This document shows positions 1 through 8,133 of a stretch of DNA of 64,000 bases, piece by piece. The translations under genes were made by a program, and so were the position numbers. This DNA is from Calditrichaceae bacterium (GTDB taxonomy: Bacteria; Calditrichota; Calditrichia; RBG-13-44-9; J075). The notes beneath the pieces were generated by a model. It was not told where the DNA came from and searched no databases. It worked only from the letters and a program-made list of their open reading frames with translations. The DNA is taken from positions 1 through 64,000 of the forward strand of contig JABWBP010000019.1 of NCBI GenBank assembly GCA_013360445.1. Reading direction: 5' to 3'. Positions within the stretch are counted from its first letter, which is position 1. Every line of letters starts with the position of its first letter.

Positions 1-366
1 TCATACCAACTTTACGACTTTTGAAGACCGAACAGGATAGGTAATCCGATTAACAAAATGCCAAAGACCATTATGTTCTATTGCATCACACGCTTCACGG
101 ATTACGGAATACGCATTCCGCCCTACCCAAACCACGAGGAAATATGAAACGCTATTGGCGGCCCGCGCTTTACCTCTTTTTCTCCCTGCTCTGCCTGTTA
201 GTATTGCTGATCGGCTCCCTGAAAACCGGCGCCCTGCTGATGTTAGTAGTGGTGAGCGATTGAGGGGTGTCAAGGACCGGGAAACAGGCAAAGAAGCCGG
301 GGTAAAATTGGGTGGTAGTGGTTAAGTCTTGACTGATGAAAATTAGAAAATTCTGCCGCGATTATC
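1..366. other. intergenic left edge with a word-like repeat
   Basis: No convincing large gene is seen here. Around 95-121 the sequence contains a copy of the GGAATACGCATTCCG-type word repeat that recurs elsewhere in the window. The only coding candidate is the 39-codon plus-strand frame listed separately at 144-263. The minus-strand open frame over 1-291 reads through the repeat and lacks protein-like character. Confidence 0.5.
144..263 (+). CDS. possible 39-aa small membrane protein
   Basis: A short frame starts at an ATG eight bases after an AGGA element. It encodes a basic N-terminus (MKRYWRP) followed by one strongly hydrophobic stretch over roughly residues 8-36, rich in Leu, Phe and Val. 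That is the usual look of a single-pass small membrane protein. No family is recognised, and the neighbours (the window edge, and a convergent M23 peptidase) give no functional hint. The frame could be chance, because hydrophobic small frames occur by accident and a word-like repeat lies just upstream. Confidence 0.3.
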   Translation: MKRYWRPALYLFFSLLCLLVLLIGSLKTGALLMLVVVSD

Positions 367-2616
367 CTACTGTTTTCCATTTCCGTTCCGCCGCACCGTA
401 AACTCTTTATAGGCGCGGTTGCCGGCGTTATCGGTGACAATCAGTTTTAAAGTATGCTCGCCCCGGGGAATGTAGCGGGGAGGAATGATGACCCGGTCTT
501 CTTCCGGGTCGAACTCAAACAGCGACCATTTCCCATCGATTTCCACGCTAATCTGGGTCTCGTTGTAGATGCCGGACATCCCGTCTTTCACAGAAAACCG
601 TAATGGGCGGGGAGAAGCGGAAGCGTTGAATTCCGTTAGATTGAGGGGGCGGATTTCCGGGGGAACGGTATCCTGGATCAGGGCAAACTTTTCCATGCTG
701 GTCACCCGGGCGTTGAGGGTGTTGCTCCCGGCGTCCAAACGGGAAGGAAGGTAGAGCCAGCCCCTGCGCCGGTCAAAATAGTAGATTCCGATTCCCCGCC
801 GGCTTGCCAGGGTATCCGGCAGCGCAAAAGAGAGATTCGCCCCGTAATTGAAAGGCTGGTCGAAAGGGCTGGCCTCGTAAATCGCGGACTTGAAAGGGTA
901 GGCGGCAGAAGGCTTTTCCCGGGCGGGAAATTTTTGAATCCGCACGTAGAGAGTGTCGTAAGCGGCGTCCGCCGGGAAGTGCAGCGCCAGCGCCCGGTCC
1001 TCCGAGCGCACGGTTCGTTCCCGCCCCGGGTAAACCGGGGTCCAACGGGCAATTTCCTGCCGCAGCAAAGAATCCGCGGCGTCGCCCAGGCCGGTTTTCA
1101 GCTCGCCGGCGTCTTCGAGCGGAAAGGTGAGCAAGTAGGCTTCCGGTTTATATTGCGCGTAGAACAACCATTCTTCCTCCGGCAACACTGCCGGAGCATA
1201 TCCGCGCCCCTTTACCACGGCTTTGTCGCCATAGAAAACCATGCTCCAATCCTGTGTTTTGGCCCGCTGCTGATTTACTCCATCCGGAAACACGTACACC
1301 GGCAGGATGGGAAGGGAATCGCCATAAGTTGCCCGGATTTGATAGGCAACGGTTCCGTTGCCGGCCCGGTGCGGGATCGAAAAGCGGTAATAGCGGCGCA
1401 AACCGAGCAAACCCTCGCTCGCTTCGACCTGGAACCCGGTAACCGGGGTAGTCTGGGACGGGGATTGATAAGCCACGCGGTACACCTCGAAGTTTTGCAG
1501 CGGCTCCGGCGAATTTAATTCCAGGTTTACCGCGCCGCCGGCGAGTTGGGCTTCCGAGGTTTCCACGGGAATCAGCCGGTAATAAACCAGGGGAATTTCC
1601 ACTTCCAGGAGGTTGCCGGCGTAATCGTACACTCGCAACAGCACGGTATTCTTCCCTTCTTTCAGGATTTTTCCGGAGAGCATTCCATCGCCGCGGGCGG
1701 TATTTTTATAAAACGGCAGGGTATTGGCGGGGTGGCGGTAGAAGTTATGATAGACTCTCAGCCCCTTTCGCCACAGGGAGAAACTTTTGTCGATCTCGAT
1801 CAGGCGGGTTTCATCATAGCTGAAGCGGTCATATTGCACCCGGTACACCGTCTCCCCGTTGACCAGCATTTCCGCACGGTAAAAATCGAACAGGTTGTCG
1901 TTGCCGTTGGCCTGGTCGTGGGTGCGCAGCGCCAGGTAGGCTTTCCCAGCCAGGTACAGGGGTTTTTTGAGCGTCACCCGGGGAGTTTGCGAAGCGGGAA
2001 GGATGAGGGTATCCGGCTCAAAATTGATAAGCGTGCTCCCGCCGGCCGGAATGACCGCCAAAAACTGCGCCCGCGGGGGAATGTCGTCCTGGATTACGCC
2101 GGGATAGTACTGCAACGGGTGAATCGGATTCTGGCCGGCGTCGCGCAGCTCGAAATGCAGGTGCGGCACCCCGATGCCGGTGTCGCCGGTGTAGCCGAGC
2201 AAATCCCCTCTTCTGACCGGGAAACGGCCCGCTTCCGGGTAGGTATCCAGCACGTTGTTCCGGGCGGCCAGCCGCAGGGAATCGGTGTAGGCGCTCAGCG
2301 CCGGGGTGAAGCCGTCCAGGTGAGCGTACACCGCGAAATTGCCGTCTCTCAGCTTCAGGTACACCGTCTTTCCATAACCGGTGGAAGCCACCCGGAGGCG
2401 GTAAACGTAGCCATCCTCTACGGCGAATATTTTATAGCCGGTTTGCTGCCAGGTCTTGATGTCGATGGCGGCGTGATAGTGCCGGGGGCGGAATTCACAA
2501 AAACTGCTGGTCATAAGTTTGCTGGCGTCCGTGGGCCAGAGATAGAGTTGGGCATTGGCCAGGGTGATGAACAGCATTACAAAGGAGAATGCAAAGCGGG
2601 TATAAAACATGCGCAT
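367..2616 (-). CDS. secreted M23-family metallopeptidase with C-terminal beta domains
   Basis: Probable periplasmic peptidoglycan endopeptidase or LytM-type regulator. A hydrophobic signal peptide ending in LANAQ occupies residues 1-23. The M23 zinc site is visible: HxxxD at H48/D52, then H99 and the HLHFE motif at 152-156. The catalytic domain ends near residue 180. The remaining ~570 residues are beta-rich; the end resembles an Ig-like module (GEHTLKLIVTDNAGN). The length (749 aa) is well above simple LytM proteins, so most of it is an extracytoplasmic scaffold. The start was taken at the ATG giving MRMFYTRF; an upstream TTG would add seven residues. The intact His/Asp ligands suggest an active enzyme. 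The gene is monocistronic, downstream of and codirectional with the recombinase gene. Confidence 0.85.
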   Translation of the reverse strand: MRMFYTRFAFSFVMLFITLANAQLYLWPTDASKLMTSSFCEFRPRHYHAAIDIKTWQQTGYKIFAVEDGYVYRLRVASTGYGKTVYLKLRDGNFAVYAHLDGFTPALSAYTDSLRLAARNNVLDTYPEAGRFPVRRGDLLGYTGDTGIGVPHLHFELRDAGQNPIHPLQYYPGVIQDDIPPRAQFLAVIPAGGSTLINFEPDTLILPASQTPRVTLKKPLYLAGKAYLALRTHDQANGNDNLFDFYRAEMLVNGETVYRVQYDRFSYDETRLIEIDKSFSLWRKGLRVYHNFYRHPANTLPFYKNTARGDGMLSGKILKEGKNTVLLRVYDYAGNLLEVEIPLVYYRLIPVETSEAQLAGGAVNLELNSPEPLQNFEVYRVAYQSPSQTTPVTGFQVEASEGLLGLRRYYRFSIPHRAGNGTVAYQIRATYGDSLPILPVYVFPDGVNQQRAKTQDWSMVFYGDKAVVKGRGYAPAVLPEEEWLFYAQYKPEAYLLTFPLEDAGELKTGLGDAADSLLRQEIARWTPVYPGRERTVRSEDRALALHFPADAAYDTLYVRIQKFPAREKPSAAYPFKSAIYEASPFDQPFNYGANLSFALPDTLASRRGIGIYYFDRRRGWLYLPSRLDAGSNTLNARVTSMEKFALIQDTVPPEIRPLNLTEFNASASPRPLRFSVKDGMSGIYNETQISVEIDGKWSLFEFDPEEDRVIIPPRYIPRGEHTLKLIVTDNAGNRAYKEFTVRRNGNGKQ

Positions 2617-2725
2617 AGACCGGTTTTTTCGATTCAACAGCGTTTAGTTTTATTTTCTTGGTCAATTAAGGCGGCCAATATAGGGAATTTTGGAGGGGGA
2701 GACAATAGCAAGAGGGGATATTTGC

Positions 2726-2757
2726 CAGGTGCGGCGCACTTTCAAAGTGCGCACCTG
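2726..2757. repeat. nested palindrome after the xer stop codon
   Basis: GCGCACTTT and AAAGTGCGC form a 9-bp stem around one base, enclosed by CAGGTGC/GCACCTG. It lies three bases beyond the stop of the minus-strand recombinase gene. There is no U-tract, so it is either a weak terminator or a REP-like palindrome. Its layout resembles the hairpin arms at 51376-51517. Confidence 0.6.
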
Positions 2758-2759
2758 CT

Positions 2760-3653
2760 TCACCCGCGGGGATGATAGCTCTTGTACTCTTCTTTCAAAT
2801 ATTGGCGGGTGAGGTGGGTGTAAACCTGGGTGGTGGAAATATCGGAGTGCCCTAACATTTCCTGAACCGCGCGCAGATCCGCCCCGTTTTCCAAGAGGTG
2901 GGTGGCAAAGGAGTGGCGGAAAATATGGGGATAGACCCGGCGGGAAACTCCGGCCAGCAGCACGTACTTCTGCACGATGTTCCAGACCCCCATGCGCGAA
3001 AAGGGCTTCCCGAAGCGGTTCAAAAACACCTGGCTGCGCGACAACAACCCTTTGGAGAGCATCGGGCGTACCGCGCCGAGGTACATTTTCAGCCAGTGCA
3101 GCGCCTGCCCGCCTACCGGCACAAAACGCTCCTTGTTCCCCTTGCCTAATACCCGCAGCATCTCCTCTTCAAACTGGATTTGCTCCAACTTTAAATTGAT
3201 CAACTCGGAAACCCGCAGGCCGGCCCCGTAGAGCACTTCTAAAATGGCGCGGTCGCGCGTTCCCTCGGGAGTGTCGATTTCCGGGGCGTCCAAAATGGCG
3301 AACACTTCATCTACCGAGAGAACCTCCGGCAGTTTCCGGGCCAGGCGGGGCGTTTCTAACAGTTCGGTGGGATTCTGTTGGGTGATTCCTTCTAAGAGCA
3401 GGAATTTGTGGAAGCTGCGGATCGCGGAGAAATTCCGGGCGATGCTGTTGGGAGAAAGCCCCAGGCCGGTGAGCAGCTCGCTGTAATCCTGAATGTCCCC
3501 CGGGGCGATGTCCTCTACCGCCTGGATGCTGCGCCCGGTTAAAAATTGCAGATAGCGCTGCAAATCCTTCTCGTAAGAGAGCAGGGTATTGTCGGCCAGG
3601 CTTCTTTCCAGGGCCAGGTGGTTCAAAAACTTTTCCAGGGTCGCGCGCCACAT
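2760..3653 (-). CDS. xerD: site-specific tyrosine recombinase XerC/XerD
   Basis: Chromosome-dimer-resolving integrase acting at dif with a partner recombinase and FtsK. The N-terminal SAM-like core-binding domain covers residues 1-90. The catalytic domain carries all expected residues: R147 (GAGLRVSEL), K171 (GKGNKER), H243 and R246 (HIFRHSFATHLL), H269 (LGHSD) and nucleophile Y278 (VYTHL). Its 297 aa match the family length. I chose the internal ATG giving MWRATLEKFL. The longer frame starts inside the TTGGCAATT repeat cluster and adds 17 residues unlike Xer N-termini. XerC and XerD cannot be told apart with certainty; the HIFRHSFATHLLENGADLR segment is slightly more XerD-like. It is probably the core dimer-resolution gene rather than an element integrase, since no element boundary is seen. 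Confidence 0.9.
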   Translation of the reverse strand: MWRATLEKFLNHLALERSLADNTLLSYEKDLQRYLQFLTGRSIQAVEDIAPGDIQDYSELLTGLGLSPNSIARNFSAIRSFHKFLLLEGITQQNPTELLETPRLARKLPEVLSVDEVFAILDAPEIDTPEGTRDRAILEVLYGAGLRVSELINLKLEQIQFEEEMLRVLGKGNKERFVPVGGQALHWLKMYLGAVRPMLSKGLLSRSQVFLNRFGKPFSRMGVWNIVQKYVLLAGVSRRVYPHIFRHSFATHLLENGADLRAVQEMLGHSDISTTQVYTHLTRQYLKEEYKSYHPRG

Positions 3654-3674
3654 TTCGATGCCGGTTAGCGGGTT

Positions 3675-3728
3675 AATTGGCAATAAGTTGTTATGAATTG
3701 GCAATTACCAATTGGCAATTGGCAATTA
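3675..3728. repeat. TTGGCAATT word repeat cluster
   Basis: Several overlapping copies of AATTGGCAATT and its inverted form lie between the MBL-fold hydrolase stop and the recombinase start. The same words recur at 61392-61432. The array is irregular, not a strict tandem repeat. Confidence 0.75.
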
Positions 3729-3761
3729 AAAATGATAGTGAAAGAACTCCAATATCTTCAG

Positions 3762-4385
3762 TTACACCCTCACGAAAGGGTTGAAGCGTTTTTCGTGGGC
3801 CACGGTGGTTTCCGGGCCGTGCCCGTTGTAGAGCACGGTATCATCCGGCAGGGAGTAAATTTTGGTTTGAATGGTTTCGAGCAGTTGTTCGTAGGAGCCG
3901 CCGGGGAAATCCGTGCGCCCGATAGATTCGCGGAAAATCACATCGCCCACGAATGCGATCCCCTCGCCCACCAGGCTGATATGCCCGGGCGTATGCCCCG
4001 GGGTATGGAGCGCCTTTAAACGAAGGTCTTCCAATTCGAGGATGTCCTCTTCTGCTAACAGGCGATGCGGTTCCGGGGAGCGCGTTCCCCCGCCGATGAT
4101 CAGGGAGAGATTCAATTTGGGATCGCGCAGGTAGGGAACCTCCAGGGGATGGGCCAGCAGTTGCGCGCCGGTTTCGCTGAGGATGGCGGCGTTGCCGGCC
4201 ATGTGGTCGCCGTGGCCGTGGGTATTCACCAGATAAACGAGTTGCAGCTTCAGTTCGGAAAGTTTGCGCAGAATGGCAGGATAATCTTCGCAGGCGTCGA
4301 TCAGAATAGCGCGGTCGGAATCCGGTGAATGCACGATGTAGTTGTTTACCCCAAAAATTCCCAGGGTCAGGCGGTGCACCACCAT
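3762..4385 (-). CDS. MBL-fold metallohydrolase (glyoxalase II-like)
   Basis: Metallo-beta-lactamase-fold hydrolase of the hydroxyacylglutathione-hydrolase-like group. The metal motif THGHGDH is at residues 55-61. A third His lies in HTPGHTPGH (about 131-139) and a bridging Asp in FVGDVIF, with a final NGHGPET His near the C-terminus. The 207 aa is typical of single-domain glyoxalase II-like or persulfide-dioxygenase-like proteins; the true substrate cannot be read from sequence. The start ATG follows GGAG by six bases, and this ribosome site overlaps the stop codon of the upstream 147-aa gene, so the two are probably translated from one message. Confidence 0.85.
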   Translation of the reverse strand: MVVHRLTLGIFGVNNYIVHSPDSDRAILIDACEDYPAILRKLSELKLQLVYLVNTHGHGDHMAGNAAILSETGAQLLAHPLEVPYLRDPKLNLSLIIGGGTRSPEPHRLLAEEDILELEDLRLKALHTPGHTPGHISLVGEGIAFVGDVIFRESIGRTDFPGGSYEQLLETIQTKIYSLPDDTVLYNGHGPETTVAHEKRFNPFVRV

Positions 4386-4388
4386 TCT

Positions 4389-4832
4389 TCACTCCGTGTC
4401 CGGGATCAGGTGCTCGGCGACCGAGAGAGCGATGCCGGAGAGCATCACTTCCGGGGCCATTTGGGTGAAATCGCCGGAAAGAATCTGTTTATCTAAGTTG
4501 GCATACATGGAGCAGCCCGCCCCCCGTTCCACGATCAGGCCGGAGACGTGCCCCTGGTTTTCGCCGATAAAAATGACCTCCCCCAGAGATTCGCTGGGCA
4601 CGTAACCGGTGCAAAAGTGCAGTTGAATATGGGAGTTGAGAGTATATATCGAGATCAGGTTGCCCACTTCGCTGCCGATGGGAATGTCCGGGTATATCTC
4701 CAGGGAGAGCTTGCGGTTCTCTTTTTTATTTTCCAGGACAAATCGATAGTTATCCACCCGTTTCACCGGCTCGACGTCCAAAACCTTACTGATAATGTCT
4801 ATATCTTTAGATGTGAAATGGAACTCTTTCAA
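4389..4832 (-). CDS. hypothetical 147-aa protein, TTG start
   Basis: No family recognised. The preferred start is a TTG seven bases after GGAG (4840-4843), giving a protein beginning (M)KEFHFTSKDIDIISKVL. The longer ATG frame adds 37 basic, non-protein-like residues. The product is soluble, mixed alpha/beta, without signal peptide or membrane segment. It contains a Cys in a hydrophobic strand (IQLHFCTGYV) and a Gly-rich turn (VERGAGCSMYANL). Four bases separate its stop from the start of the MBL hydrolase, whose ribosome site lies in this gene's end, so a two-gene operon is likely. Confidence 0.7.
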   Translation of the reverse strand: MKEFHFTSKDIDIISKVLDVEPVKRVDNYRFVLENKKENRKLSLEIYPDIPIGSEVGNLISIYTLNSHIQLHFCTGYVPSESLGEVIFIGENQGHVSGLIVERGAGCSMYANLDKQILSGDFTQMAPEVMLSGIALSVAEHLIPDTE

Positions 4833-5014
4833 CCTGCGGCTCCTTTTTGGTTTTCCAGTGCAAAATGTATAAAAAAATAGCCTTTTCTCCAAATGTAAAT
4901 TGCGCCGAACCCGCTTCAAAACCACTGAACCATACGATTGCAAAAATTAAAAGTTTGTGTTTAATTCACTCTCAAAGCGATATTGAAGCGCAATAAAAAC
5001 GGAGGCGCACTCTC

Positions 5015-5497
5015 ATGGAGACATTCTGGCTGCTGCTGGCCATCGCGTTGGTGGTGATCGGTTTCGCGGGAACTGTCATCCCGATGCTGCCGGGGATTCC
5101 GCTGATTTTCGGAGGGTTTTTAGTATGGGGGCTGGCCTCGGGATGGAAAGATTACACGGTGCAGACCGTGGTGATCCTGGGAATCGTTACCGCGGCAATC
5201 TGGCTGTTGGAATACTACGCCGGGGCCATTGGAGCTAAAAAATACGGCGCGTCTAAGGCCGGAGTTTGGGGGACGGTGTTAGGGGGGATCATCGGGGTAT
5301 TCGCGTTCAACATTCCGGGGCTGGTAATCGGATCATTCCTGGGAGCAGTGATCGGGGAAGTCATCATCGGCAGGTCGCGGCGGGAAGCCTGGCGGGCGGG
5401 GTGGGGCGCATTCTTAGGATTCCTGGCCGGAACCGCCATTAAATTGATCGCGGGGCTTGTCATGGCCGGTTTGTTTTTCTATTGGCTGATTGTGTAG
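5015..5497 (+). CDS. DUF456 family membrane protein
   Basis: Small integral membrane protein of the DUF456 type. Its 160 residues are almost entirely hydrophobic and Gly-rich. A family-like N-terminus (VIGFAGTVIPMLPGIPLIFGG) and Gly-zipper helices (GTVLGGIIGVF, GSFLGAVIGE) give about four to five membrane segments. A short basic loop (GRSRREAWRAG) lies near residue 120. A GGAGG ribosome site is nine bases before the ATG. It is divergent from the 147-aa gene. Function is unknown in the family. Confidence 0.8.
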   Translation: METFWLLLAIALVVIGFAGTVIPMLPGIPLIFGGFLVWGLASGWKDYTVQTVVILGIVTAAIWLLEYYAGAIGAKKYGASKAGVWGTVLGGIIGVFAFNIPGLVIGSFLGAVIGEVIIGRSRREAWRAGWGAFLGFLAGTAIKLIAGLVMAGLFFYWLIV

Positions 5498-5511
5498 CCG
5501 GACCGGCAGCG

Positions 5512-5650
5512 GGGCTGTTGCATTCTGATTACCCCGGCCATCCGGGGTTGCACATCACAGCCCAGGGTTCCCCACCCGGTGGGAACCCCGGGTTACTTTT
5601 TTTTCCCTCTCGCTTTTCCTTGCGGTATTTGCTGGTAAATGCAACAGCCC
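5512..5650. mobile_element. MITE-like hairpin element, copy 1
   Basis: The ends are a perfect 12-bp inverted repeat, GGGCTGTTGCAT and ATGCAACAGCCC. The interior holds a large imperfect hairpin (CCCAGGGTTCCCCAC facing GTGGGAACCCCGGG, around 5561-5592). There is no coding capacity. It starts 15 bp after the DUF456 stop. A second, diverged copy lies at 6966-7084, so this is a dispersed non-autonomous or REP-type element. Confidence 0.75.
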
Positions 5651-5736
5651 TGGGACCAGGAAGGGATTGATCTGTTGAGAGAGTGATTTAGTGGTTGGTT
5701 TGCCATCGAATCGGAAACGTCGAAAAGGGATCGAAG

Positions 5737-6531
5737 ATGTTGAGAACATTTATCCGCGCGGCTGCGCCCCTGTCCTGCTGCGCGCTTATCGCCGCCTGCT
5801 CGCACGGCACCGATGGTCCCGCCAACGGAGGGCCTCCCATGACGGCAGACACGCTTAAACCCGCCATTATCGCTACCATTCCCCATGATTCCCTGGCATT
5901 TACCCAGGGGCTTATTTACCATGAGGGATTTTTGTACGAAAGCACCGGGTTGTACGGGCATTCCAGCTTGCGAAAAGTGGATGCGCAAACCGGCGAAGTG
6001 CTGCAATCCATCCCCCTGGGGGGGCAGTATTTCGGGGAGGGTTTGGCATTAAAGGGCAGCCGCCTGGTGCAATTGACCTGGCTGGAAGGCCGGGCATTTG
6101 TCTATTCGCTGCCGGCTCTCACCCCGGAAGATACATTTTATTATGACGGGCAGGGATGGGGACTGGCGGCGGATTCGGGGCGCTTCATTATGAGCGACGG
6201 TTCGGAAAATTTGTATTTCCGCGACGACGGATTCCAGGTAGCCGGAACCGTGAAAGTGACCCGCGACGGGCAGCCCATCTCGAGCCTGAACGAATTGGAA
6301 TATGCCAACGGCTACATCTATGCGAACATTTGGTACAGCAACTCTATCCTCGAAATCAATCCCCAAAGCGGCCAGGTCAACCGGGTCATTGACTGTTCAG
6401 AATTGGCGGCGATAGAAAGCCCCGCGGACCCTCGCGCAGTGTTGAACGGCATCGCGTATCGCCCGGACCGCAAAACCTTTTACTGTACCGGGAAACTGTG
6501 GAGAAATTTGTTCGAAATTCGCCTGGAGTGA
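5737..6531 (+). CDS. glutaminyl-peptide cyclotransferase, lipoprotein
   Basis: Glutamine cyclotransferase of the five-bladed beta-propeller type, which converts N-terminal Gln to pyroglutamate. The N-terminus carries a lipoprotein signal with lipobox LIAAC (MLRTFIRAAAPLSCCALIAAC), so it is probably membrane-tethered on the periplasmic side. Family-like stretches include FTQGLIYHEGFLYESTGLYG, SLRKVDAQTGEV, GEGLALKGSRLVQLTW, SSLNELEYANGYIYANIW and GIAYRPDRKTFYCTGKLW. The 264 aa match the family. I took the ATG at 5737 because it opens the signal peptide; the longer frame prepends 14 unrelated residues. It is monocistronic between the DUF456 gene and the convergent DUF2892 gene. Confidence 0.88.
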   Translation: MLRTFIRAAAPLSCCALIAACSHGTDGPANGGPPMTADTLKPAIIATIPHDSLAFTQGLIYHEGFLYESTGLYGHSSLRKVDAQTGEVLQSIPLGGQYFGEGLALKGSRLVQLTWLEGRAFVYSLPALTPEDTFYYDGQGWGLAADSGRFIMSDGSENLYFRDDGFQVAGTVKVTRDGQPISSLNELEYANGYIYANIWYSNSILEINPQSGQVNRVIDCSELAAIESPADPRAVLNGIAYRPDRKTFYCTGKLWRNLFEIRLE

Positions 6532-6565
6532 AGCTGCGCGCTGCCGGCCCGGGCGGGAAAGCGCT

Positions 6566-6603
6566 CCAAAAAAAACGGCAGGAGCACATATTGCCCCTGC
6601 CGT
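6566..6603 (-). terminator. rho-independent terminator of the DUF2892 gene
   Basis: On the minus strand ACGGCAGG pairs with CCTGCCGT (6596-6603 with 6575-6582) and is followed by a run of eight T. It lies 28 bases after the minus-strand stop at 6631 and fits an intrinsic terminator well. Confidence 0.8.
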
Positions 6604-6630
6604 CATCGAAACTCGATACCTAATTTCAAC

Positions 6631-6816
6631 TCAGGTGTTTTTGCCGGTGTTGATCTTAAACGGCATATAAGCCGGGCACCATCTGAGGGCCGCGGTGGCA
6701 ATGGGCACCAGGCCTATTAGGCCCCACCAACTTTGAAAATACAATCCTGCGGCGACAATCAGGATTCCGGCAACATACCGGATGATTCGATCGGTTTTTC
6801 CTACGTTGCAAGTCAT
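6631..6816 (-). CDS. DUF2892 family small membrane protein
   Basis: Inner-membrane protein of the DUF2892 (YgaP C-terminal-like) group. The 61 residues begin MTCNVGKTDRIIRYVAG, the family's usual N-terminus. Two hydrophobic helices follow (GILIVAAGLYF and WGLIGLVPIATAAL), then the conserved RWCPAYMPF ending. GGAGGA seven bases upstream selects this ATG over one five codons earlier. In other bacteria the domain is often found with rhodanese or sulfur-handling proteins, but here it stands alone. A good terminator follows. Confidence 0.88.
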   Translation of the reverse strand: MTCNVGKTDRIIRYVAGILIVAAGLYFQSWWGLIGLVPIATAALRWCPAYMPFKINTGKNT

Positions 6817-6965
6817 CAGCAATTCCTCCAATTCGTTGTTGTGACGCTGCCAATCTATACCCCCTTAGCGGGGAGTTTCTGTAACATTGTCACGTTGCGG
6901 AGGAATTTATCAATAAACCGGGAAAAAGTGCAAAGTTATTTTAATCTCCCGGCCGGCGCAGGGTC

Positions 6966-7084
6966 GTTGCATTCTAATACCGCGAAGCGGTTAAACATTA
7001 TAGCCCAGGGTTCCCCACCTGTGGGGAACCCTGGGCTGTGGTGTGTAACGCCTACGGCGTATATTGATTTGCATAGAATGCAAC
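6966..7084. mobile_element. MITE-like hairpin element, copy 2
   Basis: The ends are a perfect 11-bp inverted repeat, GTTGCATTCTA and TAGAATGCAAC. In the centre a 16-bp perfect stem (GCCCAGGGTTCCCCAC, 7003-7018, with its complement at 7021-7036) surrounds a two-base loop. Smaller stems CCGCGAAGCGG and CGCCTACGGCG flank it. GC-rich CCGGCCGGC blocks lie just outside both ends. The outer and central words match copy 1. Confidence 0.8.
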
Positions 7085-7321
7085 AGCCCTGCCGGCCGGC
7101 GGGCAAAATCGGCATGGTGTTCAAGAAAGAAATGAAGTGGAGGCAGATAATGGGGCAAAAAAAACCACCCGGTTACTTCCTCGCGGTTTCACCGGGTTTC
7201 CTGGCTCCCCCCTGGGGAAATTTATAAACGCCCCTCCAACTCCCCCTCCCAACTCCGCTCTCTCCTTACCGGCGTTTGGCCGGGGTACTGCCTCCCGAAA
7301 TTTTTCAGGTTCTAAATTCTC

Positions 7322-7350
7322 TTGTTTATGTTGTTTTGAATCGTTAGAAT
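7322..7350 (+). promoter_or_regulatory. possible sigma70-type promoter of the sigma-factor operon
   Basis: TTGTTT (7322-7327) and TAGAAT (7345-7350) are separated by 17 bases, about 80 bases before the sigma-factor start codon. The match is moderate and an AT-rich TATATATATT run at 7410-7420 is an alternative -10 region. Confidence 0.35.
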
Positions 7351-7430
7351 CTTCCTTCAAAAGGGCTGAAATACAGCAATCATGTTCCATCAATCGAATG
7401 ATATATATATTCACGTAGGGGTCAAAAATA

Positions 7431-8033
7431 TTGACAACAAAAAAAAATTTTTCTCCCAGCGGCGGAAATGAGGGGTTGCCGGATAAGCGGAACCAGGAGT
7501 TGTTGAAACGAATCGAAGAAGGAGATGCTAAAGCGCAGGAAGAGATTCTTTTGCTGTTCAAAGATAAAATTGCCGAAGTGGTGTTGTATAAAATCGGCAA
7601 GAAAAACCAGGACTATGAGGACCTGGTGGGAGAGATTCGCTTAGCGATTTTAGAAAGCCTCCGCAATGGCCAGTACGATATCTCATTGGGCAAATCGCTG
7701 CAATCTTATGTTTATGGAATTATTCATAACAAAATACGCCATTTCCGCACTATGAAAAAAAAGCATCATCCCAACGGCGAGGAATTCCTTCCCCTTCAAA
7801 ACCCTCATATTACCGACCAATCGGCGCTGGAAAACCAACAATATCGGGAATTGCTGTTGCGGGCCATTCACCGGCTGCCTGAAAGATCCCAGATATTCCT
7901 GAAACTAAGATTTTTTGAGGAAATGACGTTTCAGGAGATTGGCGAATTGTTAGAGATTTCTCCCCAAAGAGTGAGAGAGGGCATCCACTATGCCCTGAAA
8001 AAGTTGAGGAATATCTGGCGCATAAAATTTTAA
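7431..8033 (+). CDS. sigma-70 family RNA polymerase sigma factor (ECF-like)
   Basis: Alternative sigma factor of 200 aa with region 2 and region 4 only, the ECF layout. Region 2 covers about residues 18-105, including the helix YEDLVGEIRLAILESL and the basic promoter-melting part IHNKIRHFRTMKKKH. Region 4 lies about 140-198 with the helix-turn-helix MTFQEIGELLEISPQRVREG. The start is TTG, nine bases after AGGGG; the first ~12 residues are low-complexity, so an internal start is possible. It is followed by an anti-sigma gene, a small gene and a TPR-CHAT protease, all on the same strand, suggesting a regulatory module. Target promoters are unknown. Confidence 0.85.
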   Translation: MTTKKNFSPSGGNEGLPDKRNQELLKRIEEGDAKAQEEILLLFKDKIAEVVLYKIGKKNQDYEDLVGEIRLAILESLRNGQYDISLGKSLQSYVYGIIHNKIRHFRTMKKKHHPNGEEFLPLQNPHITDQSALENQQYRELLLRAIHRLPERSQIFLKLRFFEEMTFQEIGELLEISPQRVREGIHYALKKLRNIWRIKF

Positions 8034-8133
8034 TAAAGTTTTCAATATTTCGGAGTGCATTCTTAATAATATTATGTTGAGGAAAGTGCTTTGAATAAGA
8101 GCGAAAACATTTGTAAGAGAGGGAGAATATTCT

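Larger units (their letters stand above)
6832..7430. other. 599-bp gene-poor stretch upstream of the sigma factor
   Basis: It contains the hairpin element at 6966-7084 and a C-rich stretch around 7200-7300. A possible promoter for the sigma gene is listed separately. Open frames here on both strands look like chance reading of low-complexity DNA. No tRNA or riboswitch fold was recognised by eye. Confidence 0.5.

Noticed and set aside
1-291. 96-codon minus-strand frame at the left edge
   Set aside because: Reads through a word-like repeat and overlaps the better small plus-strand frame; composition is Arg/Ser-rich and not protein-like.
1546-2775. 409-codon plus-strand frame opposite the M23 peptidase gene
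   Set aside because: It mirrors the peptidase codons in the antisense frame, has odd composition and no family features, while the minus-strand protein has clear motifs.
7121-7600. Frames upstream of and opposite the sigma factor
   Set aside because: They run through C-rich low-complexity DNA and into the antisense of the sigma gene; no ribosome sites.
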